Made by a program: the position numbers and the translations under genes. Positions 55,607 to 63,494 of a stretch of 64,000 nt of DNA are shown here, piece after piece. The notes beneath the pieces are model-generated. The model saw only the letters and a program-made list of their open reading frames with translations. It had not been told where the DNA came from and made no database searches. Every line of letters begins with the position of its first letter. The first letter of the stretch is position 1. This DNA is from Flavobacterium sp. MDT1-60. Its GTDB lineage: Bacteria > Bacteroidota > Bacteroidia > Flavobacteriales > Flavobacteriaceae. The stretch is taken from assembly GCF_014844035.1 (NCBI RefSeq), contig NZ_CP062159.1, forward strand, positions 930,001-994,000. The letters are read 5' to 3'.

Positions 55607-55640
55607 AAACGGCCAGCATTTCTGCAAGCCGTCTATTTTC
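55607..55640 (-). terminator. Terminator of the aminopeptidase gene
   Basis: On the minus strand ACGGCTTGCA can pair with TGCTGGCCGT (two mismatches), followed by TTTTTGTTTT. It lies about 25 bases past the stop. Confidence 0.7.
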
Positions 55641-55664
55641 TATACTCTGTTTTCTATTCTCTTT

Positions 55665-56957
55665 TTAAGAATTCATCAAACTTTCGATTTCTTCCGCTTC
55701 AACCGGAATATTGCGCATCAAATTAAAAGGCGCACCTTTTTCCTGAACCACAACGTTGTCTTCCAAACGAATTCCGAAACCTTCAGCCGGAATATAAATT
55801 CCTGGTTCAACCGTAAAAACCATATTGGCTTTCATTGGCTCGTGAAGTAATCCGTAATCGTGCGTGTCAAGACCCATGTGGTGAGAAGTGCCGTGCATGA
55901 AATATTTTTTATAAGCTGGCCAATCCGGGTTTTCGTTCTGAACATCAGCTTTGTCAATCAAACCTAAGCCTAATAATTCCGAAGTCATGATTTTACCTAC
56001 TTCAATATGATATTGTTTCCAAAACGTTCCGGGAGTCAACATTGTTGTAGCTTCGTTTTTAACTCTTAAAACCGCATTGTAAACTGCTTTTTGTCTATCC
56101 GAAAATTTTCCGGAAACCGGAATCGTTCTCGTCATATCGCTTGAATAATTAGCATATTCGGCAGCAACATCCAATAAAATTAAATCTCCAGCTTTACATT
56201 GTTGGTTGTTTTCGATATAATGCAAAACATTCGCATTATTTCCAGAAGCAATAATTGGAGTATAGGCAAAACCTTTAGAGCGGTTACGGATGAATTCGTG
56301 CGCTAATTCAGCCTCAATTTCATATTCTGTAACATTTGGTTTTACAAATGACAATAATCTGCGGAAACCCTTCTCTGTAATATCACAAGCTTGCTGAATC
56401 AAATCGATTTCTTCGCTTTCTTTGATAGAACGAATACGTTGCAAAATCGGATTGCTTTTAGCCACATTGTGTGCTGGGTAACGCTCTTTCCACCATTTTA
56501 TAAAACGAGCTTCGCGTGTTTCAGTTTCAACTGTTGCGCGGTAATGTTCGTTTGTGTTGATGTACATCGTATCAGCATACGTCATCATTTCGTTCAAAAT
56601 TTTATGAAAATCCTGCAACCAATAAACCGTTCTGATTCCCGAAACCTGGTAAGCGCGTTCTTTACTTAATTTTTCGCCTTCCCAAACTGCGATATGATCG
56701 TTGGTTTCTTTTAAGAAAAGCATTTCTTTTTGGTTCTCAAAAGGCGCATCAGGAAACAAAAGCAAAATACTTTCTTCCTGATCTACACCACTTAGATAAA
56801 AAATATCACGGTGTTGAGCAAACGGCAAAGTACTGTCAGCACTAATTGGATAAATGTCATTAGAATTGAAAACGGCAACACTATTAGGTTTCATTTGTGC
56901 CGTGAATTTTTTGCGATTTTTTACAAAAAGAGCGCTGTTTATTTGATGATATTTCAT
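55665..56957 (-). CDS. Xaa-Pro aminopeptidase (M24B)
   Basis: 430 residues. N-terminal creatinase-like domain (about 1-150) and pita-bread metallopeptidase domain. Metal ligands: Asp about 263 (LLDVAAEYANYSSDMTRTIP; the second is Asp about 274), His about 359 (MHGTSHHMGLD), Glu about 384 (TVEPGIYI) and Glu about 399 (GIRLEDNVVV). Releases N-terminal residues before proline. No signal peptide. Length is normal for PepP. Confidence 0.95.
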   Translation of the reverse strand: MKYHQINSALFVKNRKKFTAQMKPNSVAVFNSNDIYPISADSTLPFAQHRDIFYLSGVDQEESILLLFPDAPFENQKEMLFLKETNDHIAVWEGEKLSKERAYQVSGIRTVYWLQDFHKILNEMMTYADTMYINTNEHYRATVETETREARFIKWWKERYPAHNVAKSNPILQRIRSIKESEEIDLIQQACDITEKGFRRLLSFVKPNVTEYEIEAELAHEFIRNRSKGFAYTPIIASGNNANVLHYIENNQQCKAGDLILLDVAAEYANYSSDMTRTIPVSGKFSDRQKAVYNAVLRVKNEATTMLTPGTFWKQYHIEVGKIMTSELLGLGLIDKADVQNENPDWPAYKKYFMHGTSHHMGLDTHDYGLLHEPMKANMVFTVEPGIYIPAEGFGIRLEDNVVVQEKGAPFNLMRNIPVEAEEIESLMNS

Positions 56958-57054
56958 AATAACTTAATTTTTGAACTTCGAATTTCAAAATTAGTGATTT
57001 TTGAAGATGTATAGCAAAATTGAATTATTAAAGTTTTCTTATTTGTTTTGGGTT

Positions 57055-57085
57055 TGCCACGAAGACACTAAGTCGCTAAGTTTTT
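57055..57085. repeat. CCACGAAGACACTAAGTCGCTAAG phrase repeat (first part)
   Basis: GACACTAAGTCGCTAAG, a phrase of the 'CTAAG' family also found at 31321 and 57228. Confidence 0.5.
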
Positions 57086-57150
57086 TTAATTGAAAAGCGT
57101 GCTAGGGTTTACGGAAAGTATGCTAAGGTTATTTTTTTACTCGCATAGTT

Positions 57151-57203
57151 TTGTCATCTTGACGAAGGAAAGATCACACTAGTAACGCTACAAAGATTGG
57201 CAA
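57151..57203 (+). repeat. Dispersed GTCATTCTGAGGAACGAAGAATCACACTAG-type element, copy 1
   Basis: TTGTCATCTTGACGAAGGAA followed by AGATCACACTAGTAACGCTA and CAAAGATTGGCAA. It aligns closely with the reverse complement of 60962-61017, so the two are copies of one family in opposite orientation. Confidence 0.7.
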
Positions 57204-57224
57204 GTTTGTTTTACGCAGATTTTT

Positions 57225-57260
57225 AATCTTAGCAACTTAGCCTCTCAGAACCTTAGAATC
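57225..57260. repeat. CTTAGCAACTTAGCCTCTCAG phrase repeat
   Basis: CTTAGCAACTTAGCCTCTCA followed by GAACCTTAGAATCTTA is the inverted relative of CTAAGTTGCTAAGATTCTAG at 31323. Confidence 0.55.
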
Positions 57261-57267
57261 TTAATTT

Positions 57268-57357
57268 GGGCGTGTTTCGCCGCGGCGAACCGGGCTTTCG
57301 GCTATATCTTTTATTCCGCTCCGCTTCATAAAAGGATACTGCCTCAATCCCTCACGC
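57268..57357 (+). repeat. 90-base GC-rich structured intergenic element
   Basis: Begins GGGCGTG and ends CTCACGC. It contains a perfect 14-base palindrome TTCGCCGCGGCGAA (57276-57289), the phrase CCGGGCTTTCGGCTATATCT and a second stem (TCTTTTATT with CATAAAAGGAT). It is much richer in G+C than its surroundings. From memory, similar elements recur in many Bacteroidota genomes; I have not verified it. Confidence 0.6.
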
Positions 57358-57485
57358 AAGCTAGGTTTTATAAGAAGTTTATTGTTTGTATGTGAAATGA
57401 GTTTTTTCAATTGTGGGAATTTGTATATTGCAGTTTAAAATGCAATGAATGAATTATTCAACCTTTTAATAATATCTAATTTGAA

Positions 57486-58349
57486 ATGGAAAACCACAAT
57501 ATAAAACCTGAAAAGATTACAAAGCCGATACAACTTTTAGCAGTTTGGTTAATTGGACTTATTTTAATAGTATCAGCCTTGCTAACAGCAGCGGGAACAA
57601 TAGATCAACCTAGTTGGTTACCTGCTTTTTTTAGTATCTCGGCAGTTTCTATTATTCCTTTATTTTTGGCTCTTATATTTTTACTGCAGACAAGATTTCG
57701 TCCTCAAATGCAAGAAGATGAATATTATTCTAAGTTTTTAAATACAAATACCTTAGAAGTTATTGGTAATCAGGAAAATGAATTTTTTATTGAGTCCATG
57801 ACTGGTAAAATTGACGAAAAATTTATAGAGTTAAGTACAATTACGAAAGATCAAATAGTTTTATTGCAAGGGACGATAAGTGAGTTGGGTTTGAGAATTC
57901 CGAATAACACTATAATAGAACAAAAAAAGGAGTTCGATACATTTGATAAATTTATTAAAAATGCAAAAAAAAATATATCTGTTAATTTGAAATTAAAAAA
58001 TATCGATTCTGTTCTATCGCTACTTATGGAATCAAATATTAAAATTAGCAACTTTTTCGGAAAAAATGATGACAATGATGAACCAGATTTATTTATTATA
58101 ACATTTGGAAGAGATGTTGAATTAGAAACCTTGAAAAGTGTTGTTAAAATATTAGTACCTTTAGGATTAACCCATTTAGCAACAACTGTTTCTAAAAATA
58201 TTTTGTATATAGGAGCTTATACTTATAAAACTAAACCCATTGCTATCCTTGATTTTGAAATGTTAGAAGTAATTGAAAGTGCTAATTCAACCAGTGATAT
58301 ATTTAATCAAGTTGAGTTAAAAATGAAAAAAAATATTACTAGCAAATAA
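57486..58349 (+). CDS. Unknown membrane protein with two N-terminal helices
   Basis: 287 residues. Two membrane helices (about 18-40 and 46-68; LLAVWLIGLILIVSALLTAA, SAVSIIPLFLALIFLLQ) are followed by a soluble part of about 215 residues, rich in charged helices and beta strands (DEPDLFIITFGRDVELETLK; ILVPLGLTHLATTVSKNILY). I do not recognise the family. It lies in the accessory stretch between repeat elements and is AT-richer than its neighbours. A REP-like palindrome and a terminator follow. Confidence 0.68.
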   Translation: MENHNIKPEKITKPIQLLAVWLIGLILIVSALLTAAGTIDQPSWLPAFFSISAVSIIPLFLALIFLLQTRFRPQMQEDEYYSKFLNTNTLEVIGNQENEFFIESMTGKIDEKFIELSTITKDQIVLLQGTISELGLRIPNNTIIEQKKEFDTFDKFIKNAKKNISVNLKLKNIDSVLSLLMESNIKISNFFGKNDDNDEPDLFIITFGRDVELETLKSVVKILVPLGLTHLATTVSKNILYIGAYTYKTKPIAILDFEMLEVIESANSTSDIFNQVELKMKKNITSK

Positions 58350-58361
58350 TAAATACCAGAT

Positions 58362-58388
58362 AGCGCGGATTTGCAATCCGTGCCCGCA
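58362..58388. repeat. REP-like palindrome GCGCGGATTTGCAATCCGTG
   Basis: CGGATT (58366-58371) and AATCCG (58375-58380) flank TGC, with GCG/CCCGC shoulders. It lies just after the unknown membrane protein gene. Similar GC-rich palindromes accompany REP-associated tyrosine transposases in Bacteroidota (from memory). Confidence 0.55.
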
Positions 58389-58407
58389 ACAATAATCAAA
58401 TCCATAA

Positions 58408-58437
58408 AAAAACCGAAGCAATCAAACTTCGGTTTTT
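58408..58437. terminator. Bidirectional terminator
   Basis: AAAAACCGAAG pairs with CTTCGGTTTTT around an eight-base loop, between the unknown membrane gene and the XRE gene that converge here. Confidence 0.85.
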
Positions 58438-58461
58438 CTATAAATATATCTTTCGTAAAAA

Positions 58462-58869
58462 TTATTTTTTCTCACTCAGCAACTTCTCTAACAAAGCAAC
58501 TTTCTCTCTTTCAGCTTCAACCAATCGTTCATAAAGTTTTTCATTCTTATCAAAAGCTTCAAGTAGTTTATCTAACGGATTAAATGTACAACCATGATTT
58601 ACAGAAGAAGAACCATTATCATATGTATTTCCAATAATATTAAAAACAGCTTCTTCAGAAAAATTCTTTATAACTTCAGCAGGAACTCCCAAAGCTTCAG
58701 CAATTTTTTTTAATTTTTCGTCATCAACGCTTTCGCTTCCTTCAATAATAGAAATAGACTGCTGGTTTGTGCCAATTGCAATTGCAAGTGCTTCTTGTTT
58801 CATATCTCTAAGCTCTCTGATTCGGCTTATGTTTCGTCCGATGTGTCTAGGTTTTGGTGCTGTGCTCAT
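58462..58869 (-). CDS. XRE-family helix-turn-helix regulator
   Basis: 135 residues. HTH at about 12-68 (GRNISRIRELRDMKQEALAI then AIGTNQQSISIIEGSE and KLKKIAEALGVPAEVI). The second half is a linker with NHGCTFNPLDKLLEAF and a coiled-coil tail (LYERLVEAEREKVALLEKLL). This tail could mediate dimerisation. The target is unknown; it converges on the membrane protein gene. Confidence 0.9.
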   Translation of the reverse strand: MSTAPKPRHIGRNISRIRELRDMKQEALAIAIGTNQQSISIIEGSESVDDEKLKKIAEALGVPAEVIKNFSEEAVFNIIGNTYDNGSSSVNHGCTFNPLDKLLEAFDKNEKLYERLVEAEREKVALLEKLLSEKK

Positions 58870-59056
58870 AGTTCAAAGATATTTAAAATTCTTTTACATT
58901 TTCGGTTTCGGTAGAAAACAAGTATGCGTTTGTGAGATACATTTCGTAAATTGTTTCGCGAATAGTAAAAATACAATTTTTCTGACTATTATTTTTTGGA
59001 TGTAGAATTGTATAATCTAAATAAAATGCAGATCCCATGCTGTCAAGAGTAAAATT

Positions 59057-59494
59057 ATGAAGTTAAAAGTTGGAATTAGAAAAGTAAATCAACAAGACCT
59101 TGATTTTATCTACAAATCAATATGCGAACTTGAAAATGAAGAATTACACTTCGAATTATTCAGAGCAATCTTCAATGAAAATATGGGCAACACAAACAAT
59201 CTTTATTTGATAGCAGAAAGCGAAAATGAAGGAGTGGGGTTTATTAGTTTTCACACACAAAATCTTTTGCATCATTGCGGGCGAGTTGGTGAAATCCAGG
59301 AATTTTTTATAAATGAAAAGCATCGCGGCAAAGGCATCGGGAGACAACTTATCAAAAAGATCATGCAATATGCAGAAGAGTATAAATTAAAAAGCATTGA
59401 AGTAACTACAAATCGAAGGAGAGTAGAAAATGTACTGATTTACGAGAATCTTGGTTTTACCTTGTCGCATAATAAGTTTACGATTTATAAGTAA
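59057..59494 (+). CDS. GNAT family N-acetyltransferase
   Basis: 145 residues with the acetyl-CoA loop NEKHRGKGIGRQLIKK (about 90-105), EFFI before it, and IYENLGF near the end. The substrate is unknown. Its stop overlaps the start of the LytTR gene as TAATG, so the two are translated together. Confidence 0.92.
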   Translation: MKLKVGIRKVNQQDLDFIYKSICELENEELHFELFRAIFNENMGNTNNLYLIAESENEGVGFISFHTQNLLHHCGRVGEIQEFFINEKHRGKGIGRQLIKKIMQYAEEYKLKSIEVTTNRRRVENVLIYENLGFTLSHNKFTIYK

Positions 59495-60234
59495 TGAAAG
59501 AATTAAATCCATCAGTAAAACATCATCTGGTCGTTGGGCTTCTTATTGCTTTATGGATTTTTGCTTTCGCTTTTATCATAAAACCTTTTGATGACGGAAC
59601 TTTAGATTTTCGATCCTGGTTCTTCATTAGTGTTGGTTTTAGTGTTTTGGCTTTTTTATGTTACAGCGTTTTGGCTGTTCTTCAAAAAAAGATTTACAGA
59701 AGAATCTCTAAATGGAGTCTCAGTTTAGAGATTGGAAGTATTATTTTCTTTTTTATAATTTATCTGTTTGGAATTTATGCCTTTTATAAAAGTCCAATTT
59801 TAAAAGGCGGGTATACTTTTTCGGAATTTTTCTCCATAATTTTTATCAAAATAACATTGATTTTAACTCCCGTAATTATTCTGGCGAGAAGGTATCTGAT
59901 CAAACTCATTCCGATAAAGGATAATGTTCTCACATTCACAGGAGAAAATAAGCTAGATGTTTTAAAAATCAAAAAAGCCGATTTGGTTTGTATTTCTAAT
60001 GCTCAGAATTATGTGGAGATTTTTTATATCGAAAACGAAAAATTGCATTCGAAACTGATTCGTTCTTCTCTCAAAAAAATTCTCGAAGATTTTACCTTTT
60101 TAGTTCAAATTCATCGTTCTCATTTAATAAATCCTTCGCATTTTAAATCCTGGAGAAATTCAAATACCGTTATTCTGACTCAAATTGAACTTCCGGTTTC
60201 TAAGAATTTTAAAGAAAGTATTTTGACTTTGTAA
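59494..60234 (+). CDS. LytTR-type DNA-binding regulator with membrane domain
   Basis: 246 residues with four membrane helices (about 13-30, 40-62, 80-100, 112-130) followed by a LytTR DNA-binding domain (about 148-246; LVCISNAQNYVEIFYI, then HSKLIRSSLKKILEDF, IQIHRSHLINPSHF, SKNFKESI). This is the one-component membrane-bound LytTR layout, unlike the usual histidine-kinase-linked regulator. Target and signal unknown. It is coupled to the GNAT gene. Confidence 0.92.
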   Translation: MKELNPSVKHHLVVGLLIALWIFAFAFIIKPFDDGTLDFRSWFFISVGFSVLAFLCYSVLAVLQKKIYRRISKWSLSLEIGSIIFFFIIYLFGIYAFYKSPILKGGYTFSEFFSIIFIKITLILTPVIILARRYLIKLIPIKDNVLTFTGENKLDVLKIKKADLVCISNAQNYVEIFYIENEKLHSKLIRSSLKKILEDFTFLVQIHRSHLINPSHFKSWRNSNTVILTQIELPVSKNFKESILTL

Positions 60235-60334
60235 TTTCGTACCTAAAACAATAGGTTTTGTACCAAAGTCAATGGCATAAACGTTTGCAGAAGTTTTTCA
60301 TTTTAGTTTTGTTTCATCAATTTTAAAATAAATT

Positions 60335-60895
60335 ATGAAAACAAAACATCTTTGCACGTTCGGATTGCTATTTTTCGTTACAAGTTATTTGCTATTTTCC
60401 AAATTATTGCCAGACTTTCAGTACCCAATTGATTTTGCACATTGGTTCAATTTAATTGGCGCCTGTTTATTGTTGTCGTTTAATGATGTATTTCCTAGAA
60501 ATATATTAAATTCGATTGCTTCCATTGTTACAGCTTTGGGTGTTGTTGCGCATATCGGACTTTGTACAATCGATTTTATAATGACGAGTTATGGAATAAA
60601 TGATTTTGCCAGAGAAGAATTAAGTCAACATATCACTAGCGTGCCATCGATTTTGTATCCGTTTATTGTTGTTGGCCCGTCTTTGCTTTTTATTGGTCTC
60701 TCTCTTCATGCGTTGAATTTTAGCAAAACAAATGCGATAAGTGTTTTAATGGTTTGTTTTTCTTCATTAGCAATAGGTTTTTCATTTTTTATATTGAAAA
60801 ATGGAGTTTATATGTTGTTGAGTTGTGTGGTTTTTGTTTTGGGATTGGGTTTGTTACTATTTAGAAAAGAAGAAAATGAATTAGTTTCGAAATAA
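60335..60895 (+). CDS. Small multi-pass membrane protein
   Basis: 186 residues with about six hydrophobic segments (LCTFGLLFFVTSYLLF; FNLIGACLLLSFN; SIASIVTALGVVAHIG; ILYPFIVVGPSLLFIGLSLH; AISVLMVCFSSLAIGF; LLSCVVFVLGLGLLLF). No motif I recognise. It is 100 bases downstream of the LytTR gene on the same strand, so a target or partner of that regulator is conceivable; a stress/export role is only a guess. Confidence 0.75.
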   Translation: MKTKHLCTFGLLFFVTSYLLFSKLLPDFQYPIDFAHWFNLIGACLLLSFNDVFPRNILNSIASIVTALGVVAHIGLCTIDFIMTSYGINDFAREELSQHITSVPSILYPFIVVGPSLLFIGLSLHALNFSKTNAISVLMVCFSSLAIGFSFFILKNGVYMLLSCVVFVLGLGLLLFRKEENELVSK

Positions 60896-60920
60896 GCTTT
60901 TGATATAAGCCTTTTTTGTT

Positions 60921-61013
60921 ATTCTGAGGAACGAAGAATCACACAAGTGATGCCCGCACAGAGAATCGCCAATCTTTGTCGAGTTTCTAGTGTGATTCTT
61001 CGTTCCTCAGAAT
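60921..61013. repeat. Dispersed GTCATTCTGAGGAACG element, copy 2, with 24-bp perfect inverted repeat
   Basis: The arm 60921-60944 (ATTCTGAGGAACGAAGAATC then ACAC) is exactly complementary to 60990-61013, with 45 bases between. The right half reads, on the minus strand, TTGTCATTCTGAGGAACGAA, then GAATCACACTAGAAACTCGA and CAAAGATTGGCGA, matching the element at 57151-57203. Confidence 0.8.
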
Positions 61014-61023
61014 GACAAACAAA

Positions 61024-61052
61024 AAAACCGAAGTTAAATGCTTCGGTTTTGT
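61024..61052. terminator. Bidirectional terminator
   Basis: AAAACCGAAG (61024-61033) pairs with CTTCGGTTTT (61041-61050) around a seven-base loop; between the small membrane protein gene and the converging HMG-CoA synthase gene. Nearly identical to the terminator at 58408. Confidence 0.82.
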
Positions 61053-61093
61053 GTTATTGGAGTTTTGAATTTAAAAAATTTGGAATTTAATTT

Positions 61094-62461
61094 TTAATCG
61101 ATCCATTTATAATATCTCGCCCCAATCAAATTAGGAATCTCTTTCTCGATTCGATCTAAAACCCATTCGTTTTTAGGAGTTCGAACACTTTGTTTTTGTT
61201 GTTTTTTATGAAGAATTTCATAGGTTTCAAAACCAATTTCTACACTTTCTTCTAAATTTTCAAAAAGTTTGGTTTTGGCTAAAGCCGATTGCCATTCCGG
61301 TTGAATTGTTCCTTCAAAAACTTTCGATTTAGATCCGCTTCCGTAAGCCAGGAATCCGAATTTAGTTCCGGCAACTTCTTGTTTAGTATCAAAATAATGA
61401 GCTAAAGTCGATAATAATCCCATAAAAATAGAACCTGTATAAAGATTTCCGATTAAAGAAGAAGCCAGTTCTGCAGGTTGTAATTTCCCGGTTACAAACT
61501 TTTTATAGTCGTCAGATTTTCCAACTTCCTTAATTTTATTCTGATAATCTGCCGGTTCGATATTTTCTGCAATGATTTTATCAGCACTGTCTAAAGCGTA
61601 GATTTCCGATAACATTCTACGGCCCTGAAAAGAATAGGGAAGGTGCATGATAATACTATTCCATGTATTGTATAACGTTTCGGTTGTGTTTTTTAATTTC
61701 TTGAAGGAGAAGTAGGCATTACGCGTACGATCCATATAACATTGATTCGAATATTGACCATCAAAAACCGGTTGATCTTTATGGATTTCAATTTCAGTTT
61801 CTAAATTATCAAACCACGGATCATTGTTTTCATTTTTCGTAATCGCTTCTTTTGAAAGCGTTCTGTAGGGTTTGAAAAAGTCAAAAACACCTTTTGTGCT
61901 TGTTGCCCAATTTTCATCAAAAGCAATAATTCTTGGGTTCGAAGTAACTAACATTGCTAATGCTCCCGCGCCTTGTGTGTATTCTCCGGTGGAATTTAAA
62001 TCGTATTTTGCAAAATCAGTTGTTACAACAATTGCTTTCTTGGTCGGATTCAGTTTTACAAAATCAATACAGTTTTGTAGTGCATCAACTCCGCCAATAC
62101 AAGCAAAAGTAAAATCGACAACATCACATTCGGCAAGAGTATCTTCGCCAAATTTCTGTTCCATTAAATTGATTAAATAAGAGCTAATTGGTTTCGAACT
62201 GTCAATACCACTTTCGGTACCTACATAAATCCTGCTGATTTCGTTTAGGTTTATTTCGTTTTCCAGAATAAGTTTAGTTAAAGCGTTTGCTCCAAAAACA
62301 ACAGCATCCTGGTGAACATCTGGTAAGGTCATTTTAATTAATCCGAGACCTTTTTCTAATTTTTCGGGTTCAATATTTCTGGCAACCGCCAAAGTTCTGA
62401 TGGGTAAATGTATGTTGGCTACATCAAAAGAGATAGCATCAATTCCTGTTTTCATTCTCAT
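61094..62461 (-). CDS. Hydroxymethylglutaryl-CoA synthase family protein
   Basis: 455 residues of thiolase-fold HMG-CoA synthase type. Catalytic Glu in VGTESGID (Glu about 83) and catalytic Cys in VDFTFACIGGVDALQ (Cys about 121). MHLPYSFQGRRM provides the likely His, and GSIFMGLLSTLAHYF is the C-terminal helix. Makes HMG-CoA for the mevalonate route to isoprenoids. MKTG two codons later (62455) is an alternative start. It is divergent from sdhC. Confidence 0.92.
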   Translation of the reverse strand: MRMKTGIDAISFDVANIHLPIRTLAVARNIEPEKLEKGLGLIKMTLPDVHQDAVVFGANALTKLILENEINLNEISRIYVGTESGIDSSKPISSYLINLMEQKFGEDTLAECDVVDFTFACIGGVDALQNCIDFVKLNPTKKAIVVTTDFAKYDLNSTGEYTQGAGALAMLVTSNPRIIAFDENWATSTKGVFDFFKPYRTLSKEAITKNENNDPWFDNLETEIEIHKDQPVFDGQYSNQCYMDRTRNAYFSFKKLKNTTETLYNTWNSIIMHLPYSFQGRRMLSEIYALDSADKIIAENIEPADYQNKIKEVGKSDDYKKFVTGKLQPAELASSLIGNLYTGSIFMGLLSTLAHYFDTKQEVAGTKFGFLAYGSGSKSKVFEGTIQPEWQSALAKTKLFENLEESVEIGFETYEILHKKQQKQSVRTPKNEWVLDRIEKEIPNLIGARYYKWID

Positions 62462-62817
62462 TTTTTTTGAAGCCGATAAAGGTAAAATTATGTAATGGAA
62501 TGACCATTTTTTTCGTCTACAAAATTTGGAATAGAAGACACTTTTGAAGAAAACAAATTAAAAGTTTGATTAAAATAGTAATTTGATAAAGTTTTAGGAG
62601 ACTCCAATCGTCGTTGTTGCTGTTAAATAACTCCGCTAAAGTGTGCGATTTTAGTTTTTTATAATAAAATCATTTGACATTAAGTATTTTTTATACGTAA
62701 AAATACGTAATACGTAGTCTATTTTAAAATGATTATAAATAACAACGAAATGGTTGTAGTTCTTTGTTAATTGAGTTATTTTTGTCTAATTTTTTAAAAC
62801 AAACTACTTAAACACTT
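62462..62817. other. Intergenic region with the sdhC promoter
   Basis: 356 bases between divergent genes. The sdhC promoter (62754-62785) is near the right end. I see nothing else recognisable; the centre holds AT-rich DNA with ACGTAAAAATACGTAATACGTA-type short repeats near 62695-62718. Confidence 0.6.
62754..62785 (+). promoter_or_regulatory. Promoter of the sdh operon
   Basis: TTG at 62754-62756, a 21-base spacer, then TATTTTTG at 62778-62785 (TAnnTTTG). The spacer is about two bases longer than the ideal. The ATG of sdhC follows 32 bases later. Confidence 0.55.
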
Positions 62818-63483
62818 ATGGCACAATCTGCACTATTGAATGCTTCCATCTTAAAGAAAGTGGCAATGGCACTTTCGGGAATATTCTTAATCACGTTTTT
62901 AGCGCTGCATGTTACCTTAAATTTCATTTCCGTTCTTAGTGAAAATGTTTTTAACGAAGCTTCTCACTTTATGGGTTACAATCCGCTAATTCAATATGTA
63001 ATGCAACCTGTTTTGGCCGTCGGAGTAATTTTCCATTTCATTATGGGATTTGTACTGACTGTTCAAAATAGCGCTGCAAGACCAATTGCTTATGCAAAAT
63101 ACAATGGAGCAGCAAATGCTTCCTGGAGTTCTAGAAATATGATTATTTCTGGATTGGTTATTTTGGCTTTCTTAGGATTGCACTTTTATGATTTTTGGTT
63201 TCCAGAAGTTAGTTATAAATACATTGCAGGTACTGCCCCAGATGCTACAAGGTATTATGGAGAATTAGTGCACAAATTCCACGATCCAATTCGTACAGGA
63301 TTATACTGCATTTCTTTTGTGTTATTAGGATTTCACCTTTGGCACGGATTCGCATCTTCTCTTCAATCAGTGGGAATGCACAATAAATATTCCAGATTTT
63401 TAAGTAAAGTAGGTTACTGGTTTGCAGTTGTAGTACCGGCACTTTTCGTAATTATCGCATTATTTCATCATTTCAATAATTAA
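62818..63483 (+). CDS. sdhC: Succinate dehydrogenase cytochrome b subunit
   Basis: 221 residues with five membrane helices (about 15-35, 58-80, 98-118, 148-165, 195-218; e.g. [20 protein letters not shown] and [16 protein letters not shown]), and haem-ligand His candidates in [15 protein letters not shown] and [10 protein letters not shown]. This is the single-subunit (type B) succinate:menaquinone oxidoreductase membrane anchor of Bacteroidota. sdhA follows 11 bases later. Confidence 0.95.
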   Translation: MAQSALLNASILKKVAMALSGIFLITFLALHVTLNFISVLSENVFNEASHFMGYNPLIQYVMQPVLAVGVIFHFIMGFVLTVQNSAARPIAYAKYNGAANASWSSRNMIISGLVILAFLGLHFYDFWFPEVSYKYIAGTAPDATRYYGELVHKFHDPIRTGLYCISFVLLGFHLWHGFASSLQSVGMHNKYSRFLSKVGYWFAVVVPALFVIIALFHHFNN

Positions 63484-63494
63484 TATCAATTATA

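Larger units (their letters stand above)
56958..57485. other. Gene-free repeat-rich region
   Basis: 528 bases without a gene but full of repeat elements: CACTAAGTCGCTAAG near 57066, the dispersed element 57151-57203, a CTTAGCAACTTAGCC phrase near 57228, and the 90-base structured element at 57268-57357. The last 100 bases before 57486 are AT-rich and hold the upstream sequence of the next gene. Confidence 0.7.
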
